Under the pieces are notes generated by a model that was given only the letters and a program-made list of their open reading frames with translations, was not told where the DNA came from and made no database searches. From contig NZ_CP107031.2 in assembly GCF_027474845.2 (NCBI RefSeq), positions 1,626,501-1,690,500 on the forward strand: 64,000 bases of DNA, written 5' to 3'. Shown in pieces: positions 28,079-37,122 of this stretch. The stretch is from Maribacter aestuarii (GTDB lineage: Bacteria; Bacteroidota; Bacteroidia; Flavobacteriales; Flavobacteriaceae). The translations under genes were made by a program, and so were the position numbers. Positions within the stretch are counted from its first letter, which is position 1, and each line of letters starts with the position of its first letter.

Positions 28079-29275
28079 CTAATCCTCAAAAAAACCAATG
28101 GAGGAACCGATCCAGGTTTCTTCGGTATTGTGCGAAACATTGATTAATTCACCCTTACTCATGCGCCCAAGGTTAACGACCGGTTTTAACCGCTCGTTCT
28201 TCTCGTCCCAAATAAAAAGGATGCGTATTTCCGCTTTGGAGTTTTTAGCCGAATTGGTTTTAATGTTAGCCGCGTACTTCACTTTCTCTTGGAGAATATA
28301 ATTTTGCTTATCTGAAATAGCGCCTATTTTCTCTTTGGTGGGATGTAAGTCAATTCCCAGTCCGGCAAAAGAGAACAAGGGTTTTAGAACATAGTTATCC
28401 AGGTTGATGTCCTCCGGGAAATCGTCCAGGTAAAAAGAATTTGGAATGTTCCTATGCTTCAATAAGGGCATTACGCATTTGGAAATCATGAAAAACCAAT
28501 CTGGGTGTGTTACCCATTCCACATCTACCTCATCGTGGAGATTGAACGCCGTGTTCAAATCTTTGGTTCTCGAGATTTCGTCAAAAATAACCCGGTTATA
28601 TATTCTTTTAATCGGAGTTTTTAGACCTTCTTTTAGGTAAAAGAGCTTTTTCCCTTCTTTAATAATGTCGGTCATACAGACCACTTCAATTCCCAACGCC
28701 TTCTTCGTGGCCCAAAAATCGATTCTGGTCTTTTGTTTTTCCGGGTAAAGTTCCATTAGAATGACATGCTCGGGTTGTTCATCACCTAAAATTACCTGCC
28801 GCACTTCCTCTAAATATGTAGATTCATCCAAACCACTAAAATAATAATGGAATCCTTCTCTTGGTATGGTGGGATAATTATTCAAAAAAGCTTTCCCTAA
28901 AAAGGGCTGATAAAAAAACAAGGTGGGGAATGCTTGCAGCTCAATAAGCTGTGGCGTAACTCCCCCGTTACCATCTTCACAAATTCCAAAATCTATTCCC
29001 AGAAAATGAGGTTTCCCAATCTTGGATGGAGACTGAATGTCCCTGTGTACGAACTTCGATCGGATTTCGTCAAAATTTAGATCCCATAGCTGCGCTATAA
29101 TGCTCTCGCAGGCATCAAATATTTGATTCTTTACGTCCTTACTTACAAATATTGGAGTTTCTGACAAGCGAAAAGCGGTCCCCTCGCCATAGGTGTCCAC
29201 AATTTCTTTCTTGAGGTTTTCGTAATACTCTTCCTTGAAATCTGCATTGAATTGCTCCCTTATTTTGGTAATCAT
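28079..29275 (-). CDS. ATP-grasp-like protein, apparently permuted, in amidoligase cluster
   Basis: A 398-residue soluble protein. Near residue 300 it has VLKPLFSFAGLGIDLHP and then ILQEKV and AEIRILFIWDE, resembling the ATP-binding lysine, glutamate lid and arginine strands of ATP-grasp ligases. A possible metal-binding acidic motif, PQLIELQAFPT near residue 111, precedes rather than follows them, which suggests circular permutation. That reading is mine and needs a profile search. Its start overlaps the stop of the amidotransferase gene by an ATGA quartet, so they are tightly coupled and likely work together. Confidence 0.65.
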   Translation of the reverse strand: MITKIREQFNADFKEEYYENLKKEIVDTYGEGTAFRLSETPIFVSKDVKNQIFDACESIIAQLWDLNFDEIRSKFVHRDIQSPSKIGKPHFLGIDFGICEDGNGGVTPQLIELQAFPTLFFYQPFLGKAFLNNYPTIPREGFHYYFSGLDESTYLEEVRQVILGDEQPEHVILMELYPEKQKTRIDFWATKKALGIEVVCMTDIIKEGKKLFYLKEGLKTPIKRIYNRVIFDEISRTKDLNTAFNLHDEVDVEWVTHPDWFFMISKCVMPLLKHRNIPNSFYLDDFPEDINLDNYVLKPLFSFAGLGIDLHPTKEKIGAISDKQNYILQEKVKYAANIKTNSAKNSKAEIRILFIWDEKNERLKPVVNLGRMSKGELINVSHNTEETWIGSSIGFFED

Positions 29276-30108
29276 ACAGTCTGTAATTTGTTCTGATCAA
29301 TGGTCGCAGCCGCCAATCTCAGAAAAGTGGGAATAATAGTCGCATTTGTTTTCATGATCATGTTTTCATCCTCAAGATGTTCCAACATGCTTTTATACTT
29401 CTTTATTCCGAACTTTTTTATAACCAGTTTCTTTTTCTCCTCACGGGCAAAATAACGCTTCATTCCCTTGGCATCGGCTTCTGGGTGAAATTGGGTGCCA
29501 AAGATTTCATTGGAAAAGCGAATGGCCATTACGGCCCGCTCTAAAAGCACGTTAGGTCTGTTTTTCTCTATACATAATACTTTACCATCCAACGTATCTA
29601 ATTTCCATTCCTTCGGACCGATAACTTGATAGTCCCTGGAATCGACCGCAAAAAATGGGTCTTCCAAATCTTTAAAAAGGATTTCATTTTGGCCGCTTTT
29701 GGTCTTGTGCATAGGCAAAATTCCAAAAGAGGTGGACCTGCGTTTGGTAACCTTGGCCACGTCCCAATGCAAGCAAGCCAACTGAAAAGAGTGACATATT
29801 AAAAAGAGATGCTTTTTTTGGGGTTTGGAAAGATTGTGCAGTAAGAGGGCGTCCAAAAAATTGAAATAAGCGTTTTCCCAAGGCTCTCCCGTTACCAATG
29901 GTGTTCCTGGTCCACCGGAAGAAATAAAAATATCGTAGTCCTTTAGTTTGGGAATTTCCGATTTTACGCGTACATCAAAAACATCATATTCCCCTTTGAT
30001 GTCCTTTTGACCTAAAAATTGCACCGCTAATTGTTCAATACAACGCATTCCCTCGTTGGGTTCGCCTGCATTCATATCCAAAATAGCAATCTTATATTTT
30101 CTTTCCAT
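29272..30108 (-). CDS. Class I glutamine amidotransferase-like protein
   Basis: A 278-residue GATase1-fold protein. The nucleophile elbow is FLICHSFQLAC near residues 102-112, with CHSFQ replacing the usual CxGxQ, and the partner residues lie in GTQFHPEAD near 224-232. This Cys/His/Glu set implies release of ammonia from glutamine, or hydrolysis of a gamma-glutamyl bond, for a partner synthetase. It is coupled by ATGA overlap to the ATP-grasp-like gene and lies 68 bases after the GCS2 ligase gene. About 45 extra residues at the C-terminus are basic and helical. Confidence 0.85.
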   Translation of the reverse strand: MERKYKIAILDMNAGEPNEGMRCIEQLAVQFLGQKDIKGEYDVFDVRVKSEIPKLKDYDIFISSGGPGTPLVTGEPWENAYFNFLDALLLHNLSKPQKKHLFLICHSFQLACLHWDVAKVTKRRSTSFGILPMHKTKSGQNEILFKDLEDPFFAVDSRDYQVIGPKEWKLDTLDGKVLCIEKNRPNVLLERAVMAIRFSNEIFGTQFHPEADAKGMKRYFAREEKKKLVIKKFGIKKYKSMLEHLEDENMIMKTNATIIPTFLRLAAATIDQNKLQTV

Positions 30109-30176
30109 TTGTCACCCGACTTTCTTACACTAACGCAAAAAAATGAAGTTGCGTTCAAAATTACTACATATTCCCA

Positions 30177-31274
30177 CTATAGTCCTTTTTGGGTCTGGGA
30201 AACTACGTACTCCATCACTTTTTTCAAGTCTTTGGTTTCCTCATAAACCTTAAGCTGCCTGTCCGCTCCAGAACCCTGCTCCAGCATTTGATATACATAA
30301 TTTACCTCCGTGCGGCACCCAAGCTCATCTACTACGTCGTCTATAAATTCCAATAGCTCATTCATCAATTGGGCAAAAGGTACTTCCTCCTCTTTACCAA
30401 AATCAATAAGTTTAGCCTCCACTCCCCATCTTGCGGCTCGCCATTTATTTTCGTTCAATAAAAGTCTGCGATAATTCTTAAAGGTCTGGTTCTTCTGGTT
30501 CAATTTGTACAACTTGGCTACCAAACATTGCATAAGTGCGGCAATACAAGTTACCTCATCAACCGTCATCACCACATCACATATCCTAAACTCTATAGTA
30601 GGATAGAAGGGGTGCAAACGAATGTCCCACCAAATTTTCTTTGCATTGTCCAAACACTTGGTCCGCACCAAGATATCCACAAACTTGTCATATTCCGCTA
30701 CGCTAGCAAAAAAGGGAGGAATCCCAGTTCTAGGAAACTTATCAAAAACCTTACTGCGGTAGGATTTAAACCCGGTATCCCTTCCTTCCCAAAATGGGGA
30801 ATTCGTAGATAGCGCATATAAATGTGGCAGAAAATACCTGACCGTGTTCAAGATTTCCATGCCTTGTTCCCTGTTAGGTATGGCTACGTGTACGTGCATT
30901 CCAAAAATAAGATTGCCGCGTGCCACGTCTTTCATCTCATCCACGATTTCATCATATCTTGGTTTGGGCGTTATTAGCTGCTCATGCCATTGCGAAATGG
31001 CATGTGTACCTGCTGCGGCAACTTTTAATCCTTCATCGTCCGCCAATTGAATTATTTGTTGACGTAAAAAGGAAACTTCATCCCTAACTTGATGAATATT
31101 TTCACAAACATTGGTACCCATTTCTACCATGGATTGATGCATCTCCTCCTTTATCCGCTCCTTTAAAAAGACCTTGCCACCATCAATAATCTTAGACATC
31201 TGGGAATAAAGCTTTAAGCTATCGCTATCCAAGATTTGAAACTCTTCTTCTATTCCCAGGGTGAACTTATGCAT
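30177..31274 (-). CDS. GCS2-type carboxylate-amine ligase (YbdK family)
   Basis: A 365-residue glutamate-cysteine ligase 2 fold protein. The opening FTLGIEEEFQILD (residues 4-16) carries the metal-binding glutamates, GNLIFGMHVHVAIPN lies near 120-134 and the arginine-containing WWDIRLHPFYPTIEFRICD near 216-234. Family enzymes join an amine to a carboxylate using ATP; true gamma-glutamylcysteine synthesis is only one option. The neighbours (two ATP-grasp proteins, GATase, esterases) argue for a multi-ligase product rather than glutathione. Confidence 0.88.
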   Translation of the reverse strand: MHKFTLGIEEEFQILDSDSLKLYSQMSKIIDGGKVFLKERIKEEMHQSMVEMGTNVCENIHQVRDEVSFLRQQIIQLADDEGLKVAAAGTHAISQWHEQLITPKPRYDEIVDEMKDVARGNLIFGMHVHVAIPNREQGMEILNTVRYFLPHLYALSTNSPFWEGRDTGFKSYRSKVFDKFPRTGIPPFFASVAEYDKFVDILVRTKCLDNAKKIWWDIRLHPFYPTIEFRICDVVMTVDEVTCIAALMQCLVAKLYKLNQKNQTFKNYRRLLLNENKWRAARWGVEAKLIDFGKEEEVPFAQLMNELLEFIDDVVDELGCRTEVNYVYQMLEQGSGADRQLKVYEETKDLKKVMEYVVSQTQKGL

Positions 31275-31298
31275 ACTATGCTTGCTTTTTTGTTATTC

Positions 31299-32453
31299 TT
31301 ATTTGGATTTCCTAGTTGTTGTCTTCGCCTTCCCAGCTGTTTTCCTCGCTGGAGTTCCCTTTGCAGGCGCCTTCTTAACGGCAACGGGTTTCTTAGCGCT
31401 TGGGGTTGCTTTTTTGGCAGCAGTCGAAGTCGACTTTTTTACGGATTTCTTGGCTTCAGCAGCGGTCTTTAAAGTTGTTTTCTTTGCAACTGGCTTTACT
31501 GGGGTAGCGGCATTCTTAAGAAAAGTTCCCCAAGACGTGTTGTTCTTCTTCGGTTTGTGCGCTTTCGCCTTTTCAATAGCCAATTTGGCGGAATGTTCCA
31601 CGATCCAATCAAAATTTTCTTGTCCTACGGAATGGATATCGGCATCTGGCGCAGGGTTACAAAAATCAATGGCATAAGGAATACCATTGCGGATAGCAAA
31701 CTCTACCGTGTTGAAATCATAGCCCAGAGCCTTGTTCAATTTTAAGGTGTAGTCGTGAATGGTCTTCATTAGCTTTTTATGCTCCTCGCCGGTAGTTTTG
31801 GGTTCCGTTGCATAACGTGCATGGAACTCGTTTCTAGGCTCGTAGGGCATTATATGAACGTATTTCTGACCCAAGCAGTAAACACGGTAATAATCGTCAA
31901 AAACGATTTCTTCCTGCAACATCATGACCAACTGGCCCGTTTCCTCCAAACACTCGAATAAGTGGTCGGCGTTGTTCACTTTGTAAACATTCTTCCATCC
32001 ACCTCCATCGTGTGGTTTCATATAGGCCGGAAAACCGATGTAGTCAAAAATGTAATCCCAGTCCAACGGCGCTTTTAAATTCCGGAAGGACTTTTCCGTA
32101 GTATTATCCGGTCTTTCTTTGGATGGCAACAAGACGGTGTTGGGAACAGGAACCCCCAATTCCATGGCCAAACAGTTGTTGAAGAACTTTTCGTCCGCAC
32201 TCCACCAAAAAGGGTTGTTAATGACCGCCGTTCCCATTAACGATGCGTTCTTTAAATATGCCCTATAAAACGGAACCTCCTGGGAGATACGGTCAAAAAT
32301 AACACTGTATCCGTAATCAATACCTTGTTGTAGCTTATCAACCTGTACGGGCTCGGCAACAATTTCCCCGTTCCCTAATTGATTTACCTTATCTATAAAT
32401 GCCCATGGAAACGTGTCTTCCATTCCAAATAATATACCTACTTTTTTTGCCAT
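31299..32453 (-). CDS. ATP-grasp ligase with histone-H1-like Lys/Ala-rich tail
   Basis: With ATG at 32453 the protein has 384 residues. Residues 1-300 are an ATP-grasp enzyme: an N-terminal domain (KKVGILFGMEDTFPWAF), the ATP-binding strand AYMKPHDGGGWKNVY near 147-161, the lid pair MMLQEEIV and the metal motif IDFCNPAPDAD near 270. ATP-grasp ligases form amide or peptide bonds via acyl phosphates. From about residue 305 the chain becomes a lysine/alanine/threonine/proline-rich tail (motifs AKKAT, KKAPAKG, RKTAGK), like bacterial histone-H1-like proteins. It precedes the GCS2 gene by 24 bases. Confidence 0.88.
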   Translation of the reverse strand: MAKKVGILFGMEDTFPWAFIDKVNQLGNGEIVAEPVQVDKLQQGIDYGYSVIFDRISQEVPFYRAYLKNASLMGTAVINNPFWWSADEKFFNNCLAMELGVPVPNTVLLPSKERPDNTTEKSFRNLKAPLDWDYIFDYIGFPAYMKPHDGGGWKNVYKVNNADHLFECLEETGQLVMMLQEEIVFDDYYRVYCLGQKYVHIMPYEPRNEFHARYATEPKTTGEEHKKLMKTIHDYTLKLNKALGYDFNTVEFAIRNGIPYAIDFCNPAPDADIHSVGQENFDWIVEHSAKLAIEKAKAHKPKKNNTSWGTFLKNAATPVKPVAKKTTLKTAAEAKKSVKKSTSTAAKKATPSAKKPVAVKKAPAKGTPARKTAGKAKTTTRKSK

Positions 32454-32567
32454 GTTATTTTCTGTTGTTTTATATAAATTAGTCCTTTTGTTTTTACTTA
32501 AAAATCTCTTGAGCAATCAGCTTCAGTTCATGCAGAGCGCAGTCAAATTATTCAAGGTACAGGTAAC

Positions 32568-33278
32568 TTAAAAATATTTACCCAAATATTCCGGAAACAT
32601 CATTTTCCATAAAGGCCAGTCGTGATCTTGCCATTTTTTTTCGTCGTACCAATGTGCGATTCCCTTGCTGTTTAAAATGCCGGACATGTGCAAGTTCTTA
32701 TCCCTGCAAATATCCCAATCCGAAGTGCCCAATACGATCTGCATGTGGTTATATTTCCATCCTTCCTCATTTTGCATGTACTCGTCCGGACAGTTAAAAT
32801 AAATCCGCATATCCTCAGAAAGTGGGGCCATGTTTCTAATATTGAACGCGGCACTCATCGCAATTAAATGCGAAATAACATCTGGAAAACGAAAAGCGGT
32901 ATTAGCGGCATGAAAACCACCAAAACTTACTCCGGAGACCGCAATCCTATGGGTATTGCATTCCCTTTGAATATACGGAATGAATTCGTTTTGTAAAAAT
33001 TGCATGTACAATTCATAATTATGAATCTTGGTCTCCGAATTCATGTCATCATTGTAGAAGGACATCATATCCAAGGTCTCTACATTATAAAGTTTAACAC
33101 GGCCTTCTTCTACCAAATGCATTACGGATGCATTCAGTCCAAAATCGGTATTCTGGGTATATTGGCCTCCAGAGGATGGGAACATTAAAATAGGATGCCC
33201 CCAATGCCCGGTTACCTCCACCATAATATTGCGACCAAGGGTATTGGAATAATAAGGAATATGTTCAATTTTAGCCAT
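32568..33278 (-). CDS. Esterase-D-like alpha/beta hydrolase
   Basis: A 236-residue putative esterase of the PF00756 type. The nucleophile is S118 in SGVSFGGF, and a C-terminal histidine sits in WQDHDWPLWK near residue 223. No signal peptide is seen, so it acts in the cytoplasm. It is the first gene of the minus-strand amidoligase cluster and is divergent from a second esterase of the same superfamily, with 124 bases between. It may cleave or transfer an acyl or ester group on the cluster's product. Confidence 0.85.
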   Translation of the reverse strand: MAKIEHIPYYSNTLGRNIMVEVTGHWGHPILMFPSSGGQYTQNTDFGLNASVMHLVEEGRVKLYNVETLDMMSFYNDDMNSETKIHNYELYMQFLQNEFIPYIQRECNTHRIAVSGVSFGGFHAANTAFRFPDVISHLIAMSAAFNIRNMAPLSEDMRIYFNCPDEYMQNEEGWKYNHMQIVLGTSDWDICRDKNLHMSGILNSKGIAHWYDEKKWQDHDWPLWKMMFPEYLGKYF

Positions 33279-33402
33279 ATACTAAATTAATGCAAAAGAA
33301 TTAGCAGTCAACCATTTAAGGGGCGCAAAAGTAATTTATTTTTTGACATGTTAAATTTTATTTTTTAGTATTCGTTATACTTGCATTCGCTAAGCGCAAA
33401 AT

Positions 33403-34212
33403 ATGGGTTTTCAGGTTGATTTTATAAGTGCCAAAGGTCATTTTCTTTCTCAAAATTTGAAGAGAAAAGTCCAGTTCCGATTTGTAGCGCCTGGAAATTA
33501 CAAAAAAAGTGAAGCATCCTTTCCCCTACTATTAATGAATGACGGTCAAGACTACCAAGCCATGGGACTGGAAAAAACCTTGGCACGAGCTTTTACAGAT
33601 AGAACCCTACGCCCTTTTTGTTATGTTGGAATTTCCTGTAACGAAGATCGGATGAACGAGTACGGTATAAGTGGCACCCCCGATTTTAAGAACAGGGGCA
33701 AAAGAGCGGCTTCCTACAGCAGATTTATCATCGAGGAATTAATTCCTTTTCTAAAAGAAGAATTCAATATTTCCGATAATCATCGGGAGTGGGTGTATTG
33801 CGGCATGTCTTTGGGTGGGTTATCGGCCTTCGATATCGTGTACAATCACCCGGATTATTTTGGTAAATCGGGTGTTTTTAGTGGGTCTTTTTGGTGGCGC
33901 AAGAAAGCCTATGTGAAAGGGGATACGTTGGATAGAAGTCGCATAATCCTCGATGTTATTAAGAACAGACCGCACGTTGCTGGACAAAAATTTTGGTTCC
34001 AGTGCGGCACCAATGACGAGCTGGCCGATCGTAATAAAAATGGGGTCATTGATGCCATTGACGATACACTTGACGTCATCAAAGAACTACAAAAAAAGGG
34101 ATATTCCTATCCAGGTGACATTACCTATATGGAGGTTAAGGAAGGCAAACACGACTTGCTTACTTGGGGAAATGCGTTCCCGAGTTTTTTGAGGTGGGCG
34201 TTCCTTGAATAG
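33403..34212 (+). CDS. Esterase-D-like alpha/beta hydrolase
   Basis: A 269-residue PF00756-type hydrolase without a signal peptide. It has the N-terminal beta-rich VQFRFVAPGNYKKS, the oxyanion-region LLLMNDGQDYQ near residues 42-52, the nucleophile S136 in CGMSLGGLSA and the late histidine in KEGKHDLLTWG. It is divergent from the other esterase and probably belongs to the same functional cluster. It ends 21 bases before the convergent TonB receptor gene. Confidence 0.85.
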   Translation: MGFQVDFISAKGHFLSQNLKRKVQFRFVAPGNYKKSEASFPLLLMNDGQDYQAMGLEKTLARAFTDRTLRPFCYVGISCNEDRMNEYGISGTPDFKNRGKRAASYSRFIIEELIPFLKEEFNISDNHREWVYCGMSLGGLSAFDIVYNHPDYFGKSGVFSGSFWWRKKAYVKGDTLDRSRIILDVIKNRPHVAGQKFWFQCGTNDELADRNKNGVIDAIDDTLDVIKELQKKGYSYPGDITYMEVKEGKHDLLTWGNAFPSFLRWAFLE

Positions 34213-34233
34213 CTACTGCACTAAAATTTAGCT

Positions 34234-36609
34234 TTAGAAATCGACTACCAGGCCAATGCTGGGAATTAATTGTCCATTATCCTCTGTAATTTCCACCAGG
34301 CTCCTCGGGTCTACCACAGCTCCTGTATCATTCCTGTTAAGACCATATTCAGGTGGTTGAGGGTTGTTTTGGGAAAGTATGTTCTGTACTTCAAAAAATA
34401 CATCTAAGGACAATTTCTTAAAATTCCATTTTTTATCGATTCGGATGTCCAATTGACTAAAAACACCAAGGTTTTCCTCTCCCAATCTTCCATAGTCCAA
34501 GACAATATCCGGGTAGGTATCTAGCGTTCTGTTCAAATCTGTAGGAACGAATGGGGTATTTCCTGCAAAACGGTATCTGGCACTTATTTCCCAATTACGC
34601 TTTAGTTTATAGCCTCCAACAAAGGAAATTAGATGACGGCTGTCCCAAACCGATGGTAAGAATACGTTTCTATCAAAGCCTGTAAAATCACTAAAGAAAT
34701 AGGTGTACGAAAAAATACCATAAAAATTATTCGTTAGTTTCTGTTGAAATTGAATTTCTGTGCCGTAGGTGCGCCCCCGACCTACCGAGGCTATTTCCTC
34801 ATTCCCCAATACTTCAAAACCACCGCCCTTATTGGCCAGGGAAACCCCATCTGTAACAGAAACAGGATAATCGTCATAATCCTTATAAAATGCTTCTACC
34901 GAAATGCTGGCGGCCGGGCCAAAAATATGCTGTAGTCCCAAGACATAATGGTCACTTCTAGTATATTTTAAACTTCTATTTACCAGTTCCAAGTCATTAT
35001 TCCTAAAACCAAGCATCGTGTAGGGCGGAATCTTAAAATACCGTCCTACGGAGGCGTTTAATTTCCAGTTTTCCTTGAATTCGTAAGAAATTCCCATACG
35101 CGGAGAAAGTGTGCTTGCCAAACTATTGCCATCCGTGAAACTGTCATCGTCTGCTCGCACACCAAAAGATACATCCAACTTATTATCGAAGAAAGACTTC
35201 GTGGCGTTAGCGAAGAGACCATATTTCATAAAATCTATTTCGGTATTGAATAATATATTATTAGTGGTATTTATGGTCTCATTGGAATAAAAGGATTGCT
35301 GTACATTAAAGCCTCCTGTCACCTTCCAGCCGTCATAAAACATTGTTGTTTGGTGCCGTAATTTTGTTTCGGACTCTACGGCATCGTTTCTAAAAATAAT
35401 GCCTGTTTGGTTTTCGGAATCCTCAAATCTTGTGAAGACATTTGCCAACCGGTTGTTGCTTAGGGTGGTTTGCATAAATCCAGAGCCATTCTTAAAACGG
35501 TTTTTCCATGTAAGACCTATCGTATTCGACCTTTGATCAATAAATGGAGCTTGTTCCAATTGTGCTTGCTGACCGGAATCAAATTCGTCCGGTGCCGCCA
35601 AAGTAAAATCATCTATGGAACCTACGCCCAAAAGGGTAAGGGAATTATAATCATCTAGCTGATGATCAATTTTGTATTGATAATCCCAATAATTGGGACG
35701 AAAAGGTAAGCCGATTAATGCAAACAGCGCCTGCAGGTAACTCCTTCTGGCCGATACTAAAAAAGTAGTCTTGGATTGATCCCTTCCATTTTTGAACAAA
35801 GGGCCTTCCATAGTTAAGGCCGCCTCGCTGGCGCTTACTCTAAAATTACCTCCAAAGGAGCTATTGTTACCGTTACGCTGGGTAAATTGGAGCACTCCCG
35901 AAAGTGGATTGTCATATTGGGCACCAAAAGCAGACGTGGATAGCGTAACATCATCAATAAAAGAAACGTTCAAAAGTCCAACAGGTCCTCCAGCACTACC
36001 TTGCGTACTAAAATGATTTATGTTGGGCACTTCCATACCATCTAAATAGTAAACCGTTTCGTTGGGCGCACCACCACGAATGATCAGATCATTTCTAAAA
36101 CCACCAACAGAAGGAGAAACTCCTGGCAGGGTTTGCGCTACCTGAACGACATCATTATTACTCCCCGGATAGGTTGCTATTTCAACAGCAGATAAACTTT
36201 GTGTGGATAAAGGTGTTTCTTTAGGCCTTCCTATTTTTGAATTTGAAACAACCACTTCATCCAAATTCTCAGTTGCCTCTACAAGTCTAAAATTGTAGGA
36301 TGGATTCCCTTTAGATTTAACCAGTATATTAAATTTTGTTTGCGTCTCGAAACCCAGATAGCTAACGGTTAGGTTGTACGATGCGGGAACAATGTCCTCC
36401 AAGATATACCGTCCATTTTCATTGGTAATGGTTCCTTTTTGGGTGCCGCTCAAAAAAATCGATGCCCCCATTATGGGTTGTCCTGTAACATCCACGACTT
36501 TACCGCTTAAGGTTCCAGAAACCTGGGCGACCACATTATCTACTGGCAATAAAAACAGTATGGCGGTGAATACGAAGCACTTTGCAAATAAAAGGGGGTG
36601 TAGTTTCAA
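34234..36609 (-). CDS. TonB-dependent receptor with carboxypeptidase-D-like N-terminal domain
   Basis: A 791-residue outer-membrane receptor. Residues 1-28 are a signal peptide, about 33-110 a carboxypeptidase regulatory-like beta domain (GKVVDVTGQPIMGASIFLSG), about 125-235 the plug (RGGAPNETVYYLDGMEVPN), then the 22-strand barrel. It starts with TTG at 36609; no ATG exists between it and the upstream in-frame stop. It is too short for SusC and has no SusD partner, so a polysaccharide locus is not supported. The ligand is unknown. Confidence 0.92.
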   Translation of the reverse strand: MKLHPLLFAKCFVFTAILFLLPVDNVVAQVSGTLSGKVVDVTGQPIMGASIFLSGTQKGTITNENGRYILEDIVPASYNLTVSYLGFETQTKFNILVKSKGNPSYNFRLVEATENLDEVVVSNSKIGRPKETPLSTQSLSAVEIATYPGSNNDVVQVAQTLPGVSPSVGGFRNDLIIRGGAPNETVYYLDGMEVPNINHFSTQGSAGGPVGLLNVSFIDDVTLSTSAFGAQYDNPLSGVLQFTQRNGNNSSFGGNFRVSASEAALTMEGPLFKNGRDQSKTTFLVSARRSYLQALFALIGLPFRPNYWDYQYKIDHQLDDYNSLTLLGVGSIDDFTLAAPDEFDSGQQAQLEQAPFIDQRSNTIGLTWKNRFKNGSGFMQTTLSNNRLANVFTRFEDSENQTGIIFRNDAVESETKLRHQTTMFYDGWKVTGGFNVQQSFYSNETINTTNNILFNTEIDFMKYGLFANATKSFFDNKLDVSFGVRADDDSFTDGNSLASTLSPRMGISYEFKENWKLNASVGRYFKIPPYTMLGFRNNDLELVNRSLKYTRSDHYVLGLQHIFGPAASISVEAFYKDYDDYPVSVTDGVSLANKGGGFEVLGNEEIASVGRGRTYGTEIQFQQKLTNNFYGIFSYTYFFSDFTGFDRNVFLPSVWDSRHLISFVGGYKLKRNWEISARYRFAGNTPFVPTDLNRTLDTYPDIVLDYGRLGEENLGVFSQLDIRIDKKWNFKKLSLDVFFEVQNILSQNNPQPPEYGLNRNDTGAVVDPRSLVEITEDNGQLIPSIGLVVDF

Positions 36610-36756
36610 GCTATTTTCAATTTTGTTTATTCTATTTTATATATGATTAAACAAAAGTAAGGTGTAGCCTTTAGCGCCTATTTAAAAATTTGTTAAAATA
36701 CTTTTATTTCTTTCTAGAAACCAAAAGCTCCAAATAAGAGAAATAACTGTTGGCGC

Positions 36757-37122
36757 CTATGCCTTGTACTCCAGCAGTAGTTCAAAGTTGGCATATTCTA
36801 ACGCATTTTGATGGGTAGCCTCTAAGATTATTTTTGGGGCCTTGCCCGCTTTCTCAGCCTCCAACCATCTTCGGATGCACAAACACCATTTATCGCCTGC
36901 TTTCAAGCCTGGAAACTGCCATTGGGGTATGGGCGTGGACAGGTCGTTTCCTTTAGATTTGGTGAACTCCAAAAATTCGTCCGTCATCACGGCACAGACG
37001 ATGTGGGTGCCAATGTCCTCTTCCCCCGTTTTGCAGAATCCATCTCTGTAGAAACCCGTTTTGGGTTCAAAGCAACAGGAACACAGCTGGGTACCTAATA
37101 CGTTTTTTGGTTTTTCTTCCAT
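36757..37122 (-). CDS. DUF2237 family protein
   Basis: A 121-residue small cytoplasmic protein with the DUF2237 pattern: LGTQLCSCCFEPKTGFYRDG at residues 9-28, THIVCAVMTDEFLEF, and GDKWCLCIRRWLEA, followed by PKIILEATHQNALEY. The conserved cysteine pairs suggest metal or redox chemistry but no activity is established. It overlaps the end of the frameshifted upstream gene by 28 bases. Confidence 0.88.
   Translation of the reverse strand: MEEKPKNVLGTQLCSCCFEPKTGFYRDGFCKTGEEDIGTHIVCAVMTDEFLEFTKSKGNDLSTPIPQWQFPGLKAGDKWCLCIRRWLEAEKAGKAPKIILEATHQNALEYANFELLLEYKA

Noticed and set aside
31261..31677. 138-residue hydrophobic plus-strand frame
   Set aside because: It is the antisense of the Lys/Ala-rich ligase tail; the hydrophobic look comes from reversed AAG and GCC codons.
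34234..36609. Polysaccharide utilisation locus
   Set aside because: The receptor is too short for SusC, there is no SusD, and no glycoside hydrolases lie nearby.
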